Below are positions 46,150-55,127 of a stretch of 64,000 nucleotides of DNA, piece after piece; position 1 is the stretch's first letter; each line of letters begins with the position of its first letter. Origin of the DNA: JAJFUI01 sp039698035. GTDB taxonomy: Bacteria > Planctomycetota > Planctomycetia > Pirellulales > Thermoguttaceae. The translations under genes and the position numbers were made by a program. The notes under the pieces were generated by a model. The model was not told the origin of the DNA. It did no database searches and worked only from the letters and a program-made list of their open reading frames with translations. The DNA lies in contig JBDKSW010000003.1 in NCBI GenBank assembly GCA_039698035.1, positions 1 to 64,000 of the forward strand. The letters run 5' to 3'.

Positions 46150-47265
46150 TTAAAGGTTGATTGGACCGTCGCCGTCGCCGCGGTTGAGATGGAGATCGTC
46201 CTTTTCAATTCCGGCGTCGTCGAGCGTCTTGGTGAGCGCCTTCGACGTGGCGAAGATCATGTTCGACGGACCGCGCAGGAATCCGGCTCGGCGGAATGCG
46301 TGCCGCCACGCGATGTGCGAATGGTTGGAAACGATCAGATCGGCGCCGTGCGTTTCCAGATACGACGCGGCGGCCGCAACGACGGTTGCCGCATCGGCGG
46401 TCTGGCCGAAGCAGCTTACGATGGTTCCGAGCCGCATGTTGCCGAAGTAGTTGTGATTCTCGAGCTGGGTATTGAGCAAGACGGCGAAGCCGATTGGCCG
46501 CTTGTCTCGACTCACTTTGAGGCGGATGAAGCGGCGATAGTGCTTCGGGTACAGGGCTTGCATGACGTCAGCCGTGCGCACGGCCGTCATGCCGTACTGG
46601 TCGCGGCATTCCTGCCAGAGGGCGCTGATCCAGTCGGTGAAATCGTCGACGACTTCGATGTCGGTCGTGGGGCCCGGCCGCAGCCGGCGGTGAAACGCCT
46701 GGACGGCTCGGATGCCGAGGTTTCCCAAGCCGGTCCAGGCCAGAGCATCGAACAAGCTGGCCGACGCTGGTCCGCGGCGGAGGTAGGTCAGGTTTCGGAG
46801 GAACGCGCTGGGCTGCAACACCCGGAAGAAAAACGGGACGCTGAACATGTTCCAACCGGCGGCTTTCAAGAGCTTGACCACCGGTTCGTGGAAGCCGCCC
46901 ATGCCGAGTCCGAACAGGAGCGGCTGTCGGGCCAAGGCGTCGCGGAGCAGCAAGACGGCGACCATTGAATAGCGACGATCGACGACGCCCTCGGAGATTG
47001 GCAATTGGAGGTCGGCGATCGAGACGGCGCGGTCGTTGATCCAAAACTCCTGATGTTTCAGCGTGTAGGCGCCGCGCACGGCGCCCTGGAGGTCGGAGGC
47101 GATGAAGTGTTCCTGGTACAGCGTTCGGCCGGGGATTTTCGGCAGCCAGTCGGGAGTGGGCGAGGTGGGAAACGCCATTCGCTGGCCTCCGGCGGCCAAG
47201 CGGCGGTTGAATTGCCGCACGGCATCCGCCTGATCTTCCCGGAAGCGGTCAATAACGATCTTCAT
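46150..47265 (-). CDS. GNAT-like acyltransferase of the polysaccharide locus
   Basis: A 371-residue protein with the look of two joined GNAT-fold halves: an N-terminal part with RGAYTLKHQEFWI and MVAVLLLRDAL (acetyl-CoA-site-like segment) and a C-terminal part with VKVSRDKRPIGFAVLL-like strands and VAAAASYLETHGADLI. No clear FemAB signature. It probably acylates a sugar or peptide in exopolysaccharide formation. Only general fold-level assignment is possible. It lies between a deacetylase-like gene and a glycosyltransferase gene in the same direction. Confidence 0.55.
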   Translation of the reverse strand: MKIVIDRFREDQADAVRQFNRRLAAGGQRMAFPTSPTPDWLPKIPGRTLYQEHFIASDLQGAVRGAYTLKHQEFWINDRAVSIADLQLPISEGVVDRRYSMVAVLLLRDALARQPLLFGLGMGGFHEPVVKLLKAAGWNMFSVPFFFRVLQPSAFLRNLTYLRRGPASASLFDALAWTGLGNLGIRAVQAFHRRLRPGPTTDIEVVDDFTDWISALWQECRDQYGMTAVRTADVMQALYPKHYRRFIRLKVSRDKRPIGFAVLLNTQLENHNYFGNMRLGTIVSCFGQTADAATVVAAAASYLETHGADLIVSNHSHIAWRHAFRRAGFLRGPSNMIFATSKALTKTLDDAGIEKDDLHLNRGDGDGPINL

Positions 47266-47287
47266 GAACTTATTGCGTTTTTGCGCG

Positions 47288-47303
47288 GGGCGGGTTGCCG
47301 CCC
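47288..47303 (-). other. Small GC-rich hairpin between the deacetylase-like and GNAT-like genes
   Basis: GGGCGG (47288-47293) pairs with CCGCCC (47298-47303) around GTTG in the 121-nt gap 47266-47386, about 22 nt before the start of the downstream gene. No T-run follows; it could affect translation or mRNA stability. Confidence 0.25.
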
Positions 47304-47386
47304 GGGCCTTCCGAGAATGTTTGGATGGGTGGGGCTGCCGTCATCGCTGCGAATTCACCTCGAGAGAGCGGGCAAGGCATTTTTGC

Positions 47387-48322
47387 CTAGTCCGTTCCGA
47401 CAAACAGTTTTTCCCAAAGCCACCTGCGTTCCATGCGTTGGCGTTGCGCGAACGTGATGTCGTGCTGTTTCCGTTTTAACAAGAGGAAATCCAGGAGCGT
47501 CGCGACGGGAACGAACCACCCATTTTTTTTTGCGATTCGTTCCATCAGCGTTTTGAACCGCGGCTGAACGGACCCCTTGTCGTCGAATCCGCACGCGAAG
47601 TGCGTGTACATAATGCAGGCGCCGCCGGCGGCCTCCAGGCGATCTTGGGCGGCTTCCGAGATGCACCGGTTGAAGCGTTCGACCTTGTCGCCGTCGGCGG
47701 AGCAGAACCAATAGTTCACGTCCGGCCGCAGGGGGTCGTGGTAGGGCATGAAAGGGCACGCCTTGAGCGTGTTGATGTCCTGGAAGACGAAGTTTCGGTA
47801 GTACTTCAGCCGCGAGCGGCACATGTCGCCCCAGAAATGCGGATCGTGTTCGATGTGGCCCCGGAATCGAGAGCAATTGCGGTATCGGGTCAACAAGTTG
47901 TAGGCCATCTGGCGCCAGGAGGTCAGGCGTGCGCTTCCCCAGTAGATGCACTCGGTGTTCGAGGCATGATTGGCGCCTGTGCGCGGGTTTTCGCCGAAGA
48001 CTTCGACGAAACGTTCCAGTCCCTCGGCGGTGCGTTGGCGTGCAGACGCGTGCCACGTGGCGCCATGCCAGCCGATCTCAAAGCCTTTGGCGTGCAGATC
48101 CTGCAACCAGCGTCGATAGGGCATGTCGTCCAGGGTCTCGCCGACATTGGTTCCTTTCGTGGGATCGCCGCGAAACGCCCAGCAGGACTTGGTGGTTCGG
48201 AATCCTTGGTCGGCTAGGAAGGCATAGACGCTCCCCACGTTTTGCAACGTCGAACTGTCCGTGTCGTCGAAGATGGTAAAGGCAAACTGCTTGCCATCGG
48301 GCCATTCGATTGGTCCGTTCAT
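47387..48322 (-). CDS. Polysaccharide deacetylase-like protein
   Basis: A 311-residue protein with the NodB-type beginning FAFTIFDDTDSS (catalytic Asp pair), a following histidine region FEIGWHGATWH that matches the metal-binding H-x3/4-H motif, and a late histidine YTHFACG. This is the order of carbohydrate esterase family 4-like proteins. No signal peptide or membrane helix is seen, so it is probably cytoplasmic, as in deacetylase-like proteins of exopolysaccharide loci. The substrate is probably an N-acetylated sugar; this is inference. The ATG at 48322 is the only good start. Confidence 0.75.
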   Translation of the reverse strand: MNGPIEWPDGKQFAFTIFDDTDSSTLQNVGSVYAFLADQGFRTTKSCWAFRGDPTKGTNVGETLDDMPYRRWLQDLHAKGFEIGWHGATWHASARQRTAEGLERFVEVFGENPRTGANHASNTECIYWGSARLTSWRQMAYNLLTRYRNCSRFRGHIEHDPHFWGDMCRSRLKYYRNFVFQDINTLKACPFMPYHDPLRPDVNYWFCSADGDKVERFNRCISEAAQDRLEAAGGACIMYTHFACGFDDKGSVQPRFKTLMERIAKKNGWFVPVATLLDFLLLKRKQHDITFAQRQRMERRWLWEKLFVGTD

Positions 48323-48494
48323 CGTCGTCTCACAGCATTTGTTGTACTTGCCCGATTCATTCGCAACTGTCTAGCGTCGAAGGGGCGACTTTTGGGGGGA
48401 CGTTGCCAATTGGTCGGCGTTCAGGAGGGTCCGTGGGGCGAAAGGGGCGCCGTCACCATCGATTGCATCGCGGCGGCGCGATTCGAGCCGGGTC

Positions 48495-49718
48495 TCACTG
48501 GACGCACAGTTCACGCACAACCTGGACGACACAGTGTCGTTGCGTTTCGCTCATTCCCGGAAACAGGGGGAGGCTGACCAGTCTCGGCCAAACGGCCGAC
48601 GCCGCCGGCAGATGCTCGGGCCGCCACGCAAACGTCTCTTCATAATACGGATGCAGATGCAAGGGCCGCCAATGCACGGAGCAGCCGACATCTCGATCCC
48701 GAAGTGCGACCATGAACGCATTGCGGTCCATCGAAAGTCGATCGAGGCGGAGCCGAATGGGGAACAGGTGCCACGCGTGGATGCGATTGGGCGGGTCCGG
48801 CGGCAACTCGATTTCCTCGACGTCGGCCAGCGCATCGCGGTAGAACTCGGCAATCGCCTGACGTTCGGCGCGCAACCGCTCGGCGCGTGCGAGTTGATGG
48901 ATGCCGATGGCTGCCGCGACGTCCGTCAAATTGTATTTGTAGCCTGGCGCGACGATGCGATAGTCCCAGGCGTTGTTTCCCGAATAGCGTTTCCACGCAT
49001 CGTGGGAAAGTCCGTGCAGCGACATCTGGCGCATGCGGGCGGCCAGCGTCTCGTCGTCGGTGACGGCCATGCCGCCCTCGCCGGTGGTAATGGTTTTGTT
49101 CGCGTAGAAGGAGAAGCAGGCGACGGCGGACGTATTTTCGCCGCATCGCCGCCAGGGCTGGCTGGCGTCGGCTCGATAGGCCGCTGGAAAACTGTGCGCG
49201 GCGTCTTCGATGACCCAGAGTCCGTGCCGTTGGGCAAAGGCGTGGACAGCATCCATGTCCATCATCAGCCCACCGACGTGGACGGGAATGACACCGACGA
49301 CGCGCAACGACGGGTCGAGCGGCAATCGACCGTTGCGGAGGTCGTCGATCTTTTGCTGGGCGTCGGCCAGGTCCAAGTGGAAGGTGACGGGATCGCAGTC
49401 GACGAGGAGGGGGATTGCCCCCTGGTAGCGGACGATCTCGGCAGTCGCGGCGAAGGTCAGCGTGGGCACCAGGACAGCCTGTCCCGGCGCGAGGCCCAAG
49501 GCGTCGACGGCCAGATGGAGGGCGGCGGTCGCCGAATTGACGGCCACGGCGTGTTTCGCTCGCGACTGTTTGGCGAATTCCGTCTCGAAGGTTTTGCAGC
49601 GGGCGCCGGTTGTCAGCCAGCCGGAACGAAGGCAGGCGAGGACCTCGGCGATTTCAGCCTCCTCGATAGAGGGGCGGAAGAACGGAACGGGAATGGGGTC
49701 AGACTCTGACGGCGCCAT
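48495..49718 (-). CDS. DegT/DnrJ/EryC1/StrS family sugar aminotransferase
   Basis: A 407-residue PLP enzyme that aminates a nucleotide-linked keto sugar. Signs in order: VPFFRPSIEEAEIAEVLACL start, SGWLTTG, the substrate/PLP loop NSATAALHLA, EDAAHSFPA with D172, and the PLP lysine K208 in FSFYANKTITTGEGGM. It is normal in length and probably active. The product amino sugar would go into the surface polysaccharide. The following deacetylase gene lies 172 nt away and the preceding one 307 nt, so this gene may have its own promoter. Confidence 0.92.
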   Translation of the reverse strand: MAPSESDPIPVPFFRPSIEEAEIAEVLACLRSGWLTTGARCKTFETEFAKQSRAKHAVAVNSATAALHLAVDALGLAPGQAVLVPTLTFAATAEIVRYQGAIPLLVDCDPVTFHLDLADAQQKIDDLRNGRLPLDPSLRVVGVIPVHVGGLMMDMDAVHAFAQRHGLWVIEDAAHSFPAAYRADASQPWRRCGENTSAVACFSFYANKTITTGEGGMAVTDDETLAARMRQMSLHGLSHDAWKRYSGNNAWDYRIVAPGYKYNLTDVAAAIGIHQLARAERLRAERQAIAEFYRDALADVEEIELPPDPPNRIHAWHLFPIRLRLDRLSMDRNAFMVALRDRDVGCSVHWRPLHLHPYYEETFAWRPEHLPAASAVWPRLVSLPLFPGMSETQRHCVVQVVRELCVQ

Positions 49719-50025
49719 GATTCATCTTCCTCTGTTGCATCGAGTCAGTTCTGTTTGCAGGGGTGCCCCGAGACCTGCGAGTCGATGGACGTTTGCTTGG
49801 ATAATGGACGGGTGAGCCGATCTATTCACCCCGGATTTCGGTCTCCCGATGGTCGGCCTTGGGTTCGTTGGCGGTGCAAAGGTCAATCGATTCAGTGCGT
49901 CAACTTCCGAAATTGACAATTCTCCCAAGTGTACAGCTTATTGCACCAAACCGCCGGAACGCAACACCACCTCGGACGAATGCGGGGTGCGGGGAACGAA
50001 AGGGTCTGTCGAAGGAATGGTTGCG
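49719..50025. other. Gap of about 307 nt in the polysaccharide locus
   Basis: It separates the long upstream operon (ending at 50026) from the DegT aminotransferase gene. It is less GC-rich than the genes and holds a TTGACA on the plus strand at 49914-49919 within a near-palindrome AATTGACAATT, and on the minus strand TTGACG at 49913-49908, with no good -10 for either. No coding region was found; a 68-residue open frame at 49722-49928 (minus) has no protein-like features. A promoter for the downstream genes is likely here. Confidence 0.4.
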
Positions 50026-50670
50026 TCAAGGGGAAGGATGCCGATCGGTTGGGGTTCCGTCGACGGGCGGCGTTGCGTCGTCGGAACGGAACAACGCGGC
50101 CACGGTCAAGAGGATCAAGCCGATATCAAACCAAAAGGACTGCCGCTGGACGTACTCCTTGGCCAGCCGGATTTTCTCTGGCAGGACGCGGCGCACGTAT
50201 TCGGTTTCGGGATCGGCGGCTCGGGCCAACACGGCGGCCTCGTCGCGATACTTGATCGAAGCCAGGTCGGTGATGCCCGGCCGCACGCTCAGGATTTCGG
50301 CGTAATCGTCGGCGAACATCTTGACGTACGGCGGCACTTCGGGGCGAGGGCCGACGAGGCTCATGTCGCCGCGCAGGACGTTGAGCAGTTGGGGCAGCTC
50401 GTCCGCTTTTGTTTTTCGCAGGAACTTGCCGATTGGGGTGATTCGTGGATCGGCGCCGAACGTGATCGGGCCGCCGCGAGCGGGGGCGTCTTGCACCATC
50501 GTGCGGAACTTCAGGATGAAGAACGGTCGGGCGCCGCGTCCCATGCGTTCCTGCCGGAAGAACACGGGGCCGGGCGACGTGAGCCTGATCAGCAGCGACA
50601 CCAATACAAGGACTGGCGACAACACGGCAAGTCCGATCGCACTGGCCAATAGGTCGAAGAGCCGTTTCAT
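50026..50670 (-). CDS. Initiating sugar-phosphate transferase (PglC/WcaJ family)
   Basis: A 214-residue bacterial sugar transferase of the monotopic phosphoglycosyl transferase type. N-terminal membrane segment (about 5-30), then GPVFFRQERMGRGARPFFILKFRTM, whose charged residues are typical, and LRKTKADELPQLLNVL and GDMSLVGPRP, the signature of this family. It transfers a sugar phosphate from a nucleotide sugar to undecaprenyl phosphate, starting the repeat unit. Its ATG at 50670 overlaps the preceding gene by 4 nt (ATGA). It closes the long operon. Confidence 0.92.
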   Translation of the reverse strand: MKRLFDLLASAIGLAVLSPVLVLVSLLIRLTSPGPVFFRQERMGRGARPFFILKFRTMVQDAPARGGPITFGADPRITPIGKFLRKTKADELPQLLNVLRGDMSLVGPRPEVPPYVKMFADDYAEILSVRPGITDLASIKYRDEAAVLARAADPETEYVRRVLPEKIRLAKEYVQRQSFWFDIGLILLTVAALFRSDDATPPVDGTPTDRHPSP

Positions 50671-51878
50671 GCTGGTCGTTGCTTTCTGTCCGAGGCTTCC
50701 AACGCTTCGCGCACGCGTCGGGCGACCATCTCGACTTCCTCGATCCGCAACACCTGGCCAAGCGGAAGCAGGACGACCTCGGCGGCCGCGCGTGCCGCAT
50801 GAGGATAGTCCTCGCGCCGGAGTTGTGCCGGAAACGGAAAGAGCGTTCCCGTATCGATGCCGTGGCGGCGGAGATAGGCTCGGACGGCCAACCGTTGCGC
50901 GGGGGCGACGCAAATGGGGAAATGGCTTTGGGGGAACGCGTTTTCGCCAAATCCTCGCACCAGGCCGAGCGGTTCGAGATGTCGCCGATACTGTTCGGCC
51001 TGGCGTTGGCGCAGGGCCGCGCTCTGGGCGGCTTGTTGCAGGTTGGCCCACGCCAGCTTTCGATTGAGCGCGGTCATGGGTTCGGTCCAAGCGCGATCGA
51101 GCCGATTTGGGGGCGTGGCGTGGGCGACGGCCTCGGTCTGATGGCGGGCGACGGCGGCCCGGAGCCGCGTGTTTCGCCGGTCGGCCGCATATCGGCCGAG
51201 CGCGTAGAGGCAACGGTTGTGGGCGACCGTGCGACCGAAGACCGAGATCGCGTGTCGGATTCGGGTGGAGGGGATTTCGGCGGTTACCCAGCGATCGCGT
51301 TCGGCCCGAATGCGATGGAACAGCGTGGAATCGTTGCAGAGCAGGGCACCGCCCCAGCCGGAATACAAGCATTTTCCCAAGCCGAAGCTCAGCAATGCGG
51401 CGTCGTTGGATTGCAGCCGGGCGAACGCGGACGCTTCCGGAACGCTCATTGCCATGTCCCAAAGTCGCAGGACGGGCGGGCTGGTCGATCGGGGAACGTC
51501 TCTGTCGCATGGCAGTCCGTAGATATCGCTCCAAACGCCAACCCAGGGAGAACCGGCCAGGGGTGGCAGGGCGGCGGGATTCATGAGGAATCCGCCGGGG
51601 GCGGAGTCGACGAACCGGAGGCTCGCCCCGGACAGGGTCATGGCCTCGTGCACGACGGCGCAGACGAATGCCGGCCCGACCACGACGGTCTCGGGCGTCA
51701 TGACGGCTCGGGTGGCCAGCAGAATACCGACTCTTGCGCTGGGCAGCAGCAACACATGGCGCACGCCGAGCATGGAGGCGCAGGCCGACTCGAACTGCTC
51801 TTGCGACATGGCCCGTTGGAACAGCGACAAGCGGGTCGCGGTTCTCAAGGGCAGCGGCGGTGCGTGGCGCGGGATCAT
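50667..51878 (-). CDS. Divergent DegT-type PLP-fold protein
   Basis: A 403-residue protein with the DegT-like layout in weak form. The probable PLP lysine is K169 in LLSFGLGKCLYSGWGGALL, where family members read SF-x-x-x-K-x-x-T-G-E-G-G; here the glutamate is replaced by Trp. A possible PLP-contact Asp is D141 in LRLWDMAM, in place of the usual EDAA. These changes and a Cys/Arg-rich body suggest either a new specificity or loss of activity. The ATG at 51878 follows the preceding stop by 5 nt. Function in the locus is unknown. Confidence 0.65.
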   Translation of the reverse strand: MIPRHAPPLPLRTATRLSLFQRAMSQEQFESACASMLGVRHVLLLPSARVGILLATRAVMTPETVVVGPAFVCAVVHEAMTLSGASLRFVDSAPGGFLMNPAALPPLAGSPWVGVWSDIYGLPCDRDVPRSTSPPVLRLWDMAMSVPEASAFARLQSNDAALLSFGLGKCLYSGWGGALLCNDSTLFHRIRAERDRWVTAEIPSTRIRHAISVFGRTVAHNRCLYALGRYAADRRNTRLRAAVARHQTEAVAHATPPNRLDRAWTEPMTALNRKLAWANLQQAAQSAALRQRQAEQYRRHLEPLGLVRGFGENAFPQSHFPICVAPAQRLAVRAYLRRHGIDTGTLFPFPAQLRREDYPHAARAAAEVVLLPLGQVLRIEEVEMVARRVREALEASDRKQRPA

Positions 51879-51883
51879 TCCGG

Positions 51884-52846
51884 TTAGGAATCGCCGGTTT
51901 CTTGGGGACCGGCAAGGGCGCAGTGTTTTCCGAGATAGGCAGCCAAGAGGCCGGTGGCCTTGCGCAGTCTGCGGTTTTTGGGTTGGAGGCGTGACCAGGT
52001 GCGCAGTCCCCACAAGGTCAGGGGATTTGCGAGGGGCCGAAGCATTGGGTGGAACACGAAGGCGCGATGGATGGGGATTGCCTCGAAGCCCATGCGGACC
52101 TTGAAGCGGTGGAGGCTGTCGGCCTTGCCGATTTCCTGGATGGAGCTGAGTCCATAGTCGATGCCCTGGAGCTTGCGTTGGGCAAGGAACAGGTCCATTG
52201 CCGAGTGGAGCAGTCCATTGTTGGGGCAGAAACGCAGATGCTTGGTTGCCGCATAGGCTGCGATCACGACCCAATCGTCGATGATCGACAGGCTCATGAA
52301 AGCGGCTAAGAAGGGCTCGGCGGCCGGTTCGTCGCGCCAGGCGGCCAAGACATGGTTTTCGGGGCTATCCAGGAATCCGCGAAAGTGGTGGCGAAACGTC
52401 TCGGGCGTGCCGTCGGCCAATCCGACGCGGGAGCGGGTGTCGCAGAACGCCGCGACACCTTTATCGAGGAGCGTCGGCTCGTCAATGAACTCGTAGCGAA
52501 ACTCTCGCAGTGCGCGTCGCACATCCCGGCGGGCAGCCGATTCGAGGTCTTCGACGCGGTAGTTCTGATTGCGGCACACGTAGAGCCAAGCGTTCGGCGG
52601 GTACATCGCATCGGCTGGGCGATTGTAGCTAGCCACGACGGCCCGACAGCGCCAGAGCACCTCGCGGACTTCCCGAGGGGACGGCACGTCGAGGCAGTAT
52701 GTCGGCTCGCGGACCATGGAATACTTTTCGCCGATCGTCCAATAGGTCGCGCCGGCGCCTGGGACGAAGGTGCTGGAGCGGCGTTTGAGCGCCGCGAGAT
52801 GTTCGGCCAAGGTGATGCCGCGAGACGGGTTAGGGTCAAGGCTCAT
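51884..52846 (-). CDS. GNAT/FemAB-like acyltransferase
   Basis: A 320-residue protein with GNAT-like character: AARRDVRRALREF helix with many arginines, FLAAFMSLSIIDDWVVIAAYAA strand-helix, and FCPNNGLLHSAMDLFLAQRK followed by a GIDYGLSSIQEIGKADSLHRFK segment as in the BioF2/FemAB-like acetyltransferases (PF13480). Such proteins are frequent in exosortase/exopolysaccharide loci. The ATG at 52846 is taken as start (a TTG lies three bases upstream). It is packed 5-6 nt from its neighbours on both sides. Confidence 0.65.
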   Translation of the reverse strand: MSLDPNPSRGITLAEHLAALKRRSSTFVPGAGATYWTIGEKYSMVREPTYCLDVPSPREVREVLWRCRAVVASYNRPADAMYPPNAWLYVCRNQNYRVEDLESAARRDVRRALREFRYEFIDEPTLLDKGVAAFCDTRSRVGLADGTPETFRHHFRGFLDSPENHVLAAWRDEPAAEPFLAAFMSLSIIDDWVVIAAYAATKHLRFCPNNGLLHSAMDLFLAQRKLQGIDYGLSSIQEIGKADSLHRFKVRMGFEAIPIHRAFVFHPMLRPLANPLTLWGLRTWSRLQPKNRRLRKATGLLAAYLGKHCALAGPQETGDS

Positions 52847-52852
52847 CAATCG

Positions 52853-53914
52853 CTACCTGGTTATCGGCGTCGCAGCGCCCCGGGCGGACGCGCGACGGCG
52901 CAAGATCATGAAGTCGAACACGCCCCGCAAATAGCCCAATCCGTAGCTGAAATGAAGGGTGGGGAAGACGGCGCCGAGCCAGAGGGCGCAGCGTGGGCCC
53001 TGTCGAACGGCCGGCAGGACGCCGAGCGACAGGATGGCGGCGGCATAGGCGAGCACAATCGTGCCGAAGAGGGCAGCCGCGGCCCAGTGCCAGGGCGCGG
53101 CCAGCGCTGCGAGGAGGAGGCTGAGCACGAAGACGGCCGGAATCAACTGCCGCAGGGTCATGACCTTTCCGATCTTTCGCACGACGAGCGGCTTAAAGTA
53201 GCCGTACTGGTAATACATTCGCCAGAGTTTGCGGAGCGAATCGCGTGTGTAGTAGCGAAAGGCGACGTCTGGCACGAGCAAGGCGCGTCCGCCGGCGCGA
53301 ATCGCTCGTAGGATGAGCTCGTCGTCCTGGTTGCGGATCAAGTCCTCGTCGAAGAGGCCCACACGTGTGAAGACATCGCGGCGGAAGCAGCCGAAGGGGA
53401 CCGCATCGACCCATCGCGGCTCGGCAACGCCGATGCGAAAGTGCGAGTTGCCGACGCCGATGGGATGGGACATGCCGATGGCGATGGCTCGGGCGAGCGG
53501 GGTGTCGTTCGCGGGGCAAGTCTGACACAGGCCGCCGACGATGTCAGCGCCGCTGGTTTCGAGCCAATGGACGAGGCGCGCCATGTAATGCGTGGGATAA
53601 TCGACGTGGGCGTCCATCCGCATGATGATCGCGCCGCGGGCGGCGGCGATCCCCGCGTTGAGGGCCGCGGAAGTGATTTTTTTCGGATTATCGATCATCC
53701 GCACGACCGGATGTTGTTGGGAGAAGGCCTCGATCGAGGCTCGCGTGCCGTCATCGCTCATTCCGTCGACGACCAGGACTTCCAACTGTTCGAGAGGAAA
53801 GTCGTTGGCGAGAATGGAACGAAGACAAGGCTCGATCCACTTCGCCTCGTTTCGGCACGGAACGATGACGGTAAGTTTTGGCGAGGTTTCGCCAGGGACG
53901 GGAGGGTGCGACAT
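52853..53914 (-). CDS. GT2 glycosyltransferase, ExoA-like
   Basis: A 353-residue membrane-attached glycosyltransferase. The GT-A domain is in the first 240 residues: LTVIVPCRNEAKWIEPCL, EVLVVDGMSDDGTR, the metal-binding MRMDAHVDYP, and RNQDDELILRAI as the acceptor-site acidic motif (ED-like). About three hydrophobic helices follow (265-325). It resembles the succinoglycan ExoA type, which makes beta-1,3-linked sugars in repeat-unit assembly. The ATG at 53914 was chosen as it opens the conserved part; the stop of the next gene lies 1 nt upstream. Confidence 0.85.
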   Translation of the reverse strand: MSHPPVPGETSPKLTVIVPCRNEAKWIEPCLRSILANDFPLEQLEVLVVDGMSDDGTRASIEAFSQQHPVVRMIDNPKKITSAALNAGIAAARGAIIMRMDAHVDYPTHYMARLVHWLETSGADIVGGLCQTCPANDTPLARAIAIGMSHPIGVGNSHFRIGVAEPRWVDAVPFGCFRRDVFTRVGLFDEDLIRNQDDELILRAIRAGGRALLVPDVAFRYYTRDSLRKLWRMYYQYGYFKPLVVRKIGKVMTLRQLIPAVFVLSLLLAALAAPWHWAAAALFGTIVLAYAAAILSLGVLPAVRQGPRCALWLGAVFPTLHFSYGLGYLRGVFDFMILRRRASARGAATPITR

Positions 53915-53915
53915 T

Positions 53916-55127
53916 CTATGGACGGTCCAATGGTGCGTGTTTTTCGGTGAACTGGCCAATTCGTCGGAGCAACTCGGCGACGACGGGCTGCACGGCCCAT
54001 CCTTCTTCGACCCGCTTGCGGCCGTTTTGGACCAGCGTTTGGCGTAATTCGGCATCGGCGATGATGCGGCGAATGGCGTCGGCCAGGGCCGCGGGGTCGC
54101 GTGGCGGGACCATGACACCGGCATCGCCATCGAGCAATTCGGGGACGCCTCCGACACGGGTCGAAAGGACGGGGACGCCGTACGCCATTGGCTCGATGAG
54201 TCCGGCGGGGATGCCTTCGTGGAGTGTTGGCAGGACGACGAGGTCGACCTGGCCGGTGCGGAACATATCCAGCAGGCGGCTATGCTCGACTCGGCCCAAG
54301 AAGGCGATCTGATCTTGCAGGCCGCATTCGGCGGTCTGACGTTCCAAGGCCGCCTGGAGCGCGCCGTGGCCGGCGATGAGCAACTTGACGGTGACGCCGG
54401 AGTCGCGCAACAAGCGGACGGCCTCGATCAGGTATTGATGGCCCTTGCGTTCGTGCAGAAAGGCCGCACAGAGCAGGACGGGCGGGGTGGAGAGCGTCTC
54501 GCGGAAGGCGATTTGTGGGGGCATGTCGACGCACGAATGGAGGACGAAGACATTGCCTTGGAGCGGACGGCCGCAGAGGGACTCGGCGATGGCGATGCCG
54601 TCGTTGGCGATGAATCGGACGAAGGAGGCGTGTTTCAGTTTTGCGGCGAGCAAGTTGTTTTCGACGATGTCGCCGCGGTGCAGGGTGCAACTCCAGGGGA
54701 TGCCCGACACTTCGCTGGCGATCATGCCCATCGTGCCGGTTGTCATGGCCCACTGGGCGTGGATATGCTCGGCGCCCCATTTTCGGGCGAGTCGAGCGAT
54801 CCAAAGGGACTTTGGAAACACCGCGATGTTTTTGAGGAACGTCATCAGGCTTCCGCAGTGGAACAGTCGGCGGAAGGCCCTGAAGGTTCGGATTGGCCGG
54901 CGCAGGGCCACGGCGAGGGCGGTTGCCAGGATTTCGACATTGAGCAGGGGCCGACGCACGCTTCGCTTGTCGAGGCCGGCGGCGTCACGGTTATAGCAGT
55001 CGCCGTCGGGGGATCGCTGAACGATCAGCATATCGCACCCCTGGCGAATCATTTCTTGCACTTCGGGGATGAAGAACGACTCGTACTCCCCGAACGGCAT
55101 CGAGACAGTGATGTAAAGCAGTTTCAT
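53916..55127 (-). CDS. GT4 glycosyltransferase
   Basis: A 403-residue retaining glycosyltransferase of family 4 (GT-B fold). N-terminal acceptor domain starts MKLLYITVSMPFGEYESFFIP; the donor domain has PVLLCAAFLHERKGHQYLIEA, the nucleotide-sugar motif LVVLPTLHEGIPAGLIEPMAYG (EGIPxxxxE type) and STRVGGVPELL. Family layout is complete. It overlaps the following hddA start by 4 nt. Acceptor and donor sugars are unknown. Confidence 0.88.
   Translation of the reverse strand: MKLLYITVSMPFGEYESFFIPEVQEMIRQGCDMLIVQRSPDGDCYNRDAAGLDKRSVRRPLLNVEILATALAVALRRPIRTFRAFRRLFHCGSLMTFLKNIAVFPKSLWIARLARKWGAEHIHAQWAMTTGTMGMIASEVSGIPWSCTLHRGDIVENNLLAAKLKHASFVRFIANDGIAIAESLCGRPLQGNVFVLHSCVDMPPQIAFRETLSTPPVLLCAAFLHERKGHQYLIEAVRLLRDSGVTVKLLIAGHGALQAALERQTAECGLQDQIAFLGRVEHSRLLDMFRTGQVDLVVLPTLHEGIPAGLIEPMAYGVPVLSTRVGGVPELLDGDAGVMVPPRDPAALADAIRRIIADAELRQTLVQNGRKRVEEGWAVQPVVAELLRRIGQFTEKHAPLDRP

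Noticed and set aside
49722..49928. A 68-residue open frame on the minus strand
   Set aside because: No ribosome binding site, no family-like features, and it lies in an AT-richer gap that looks regulatory.
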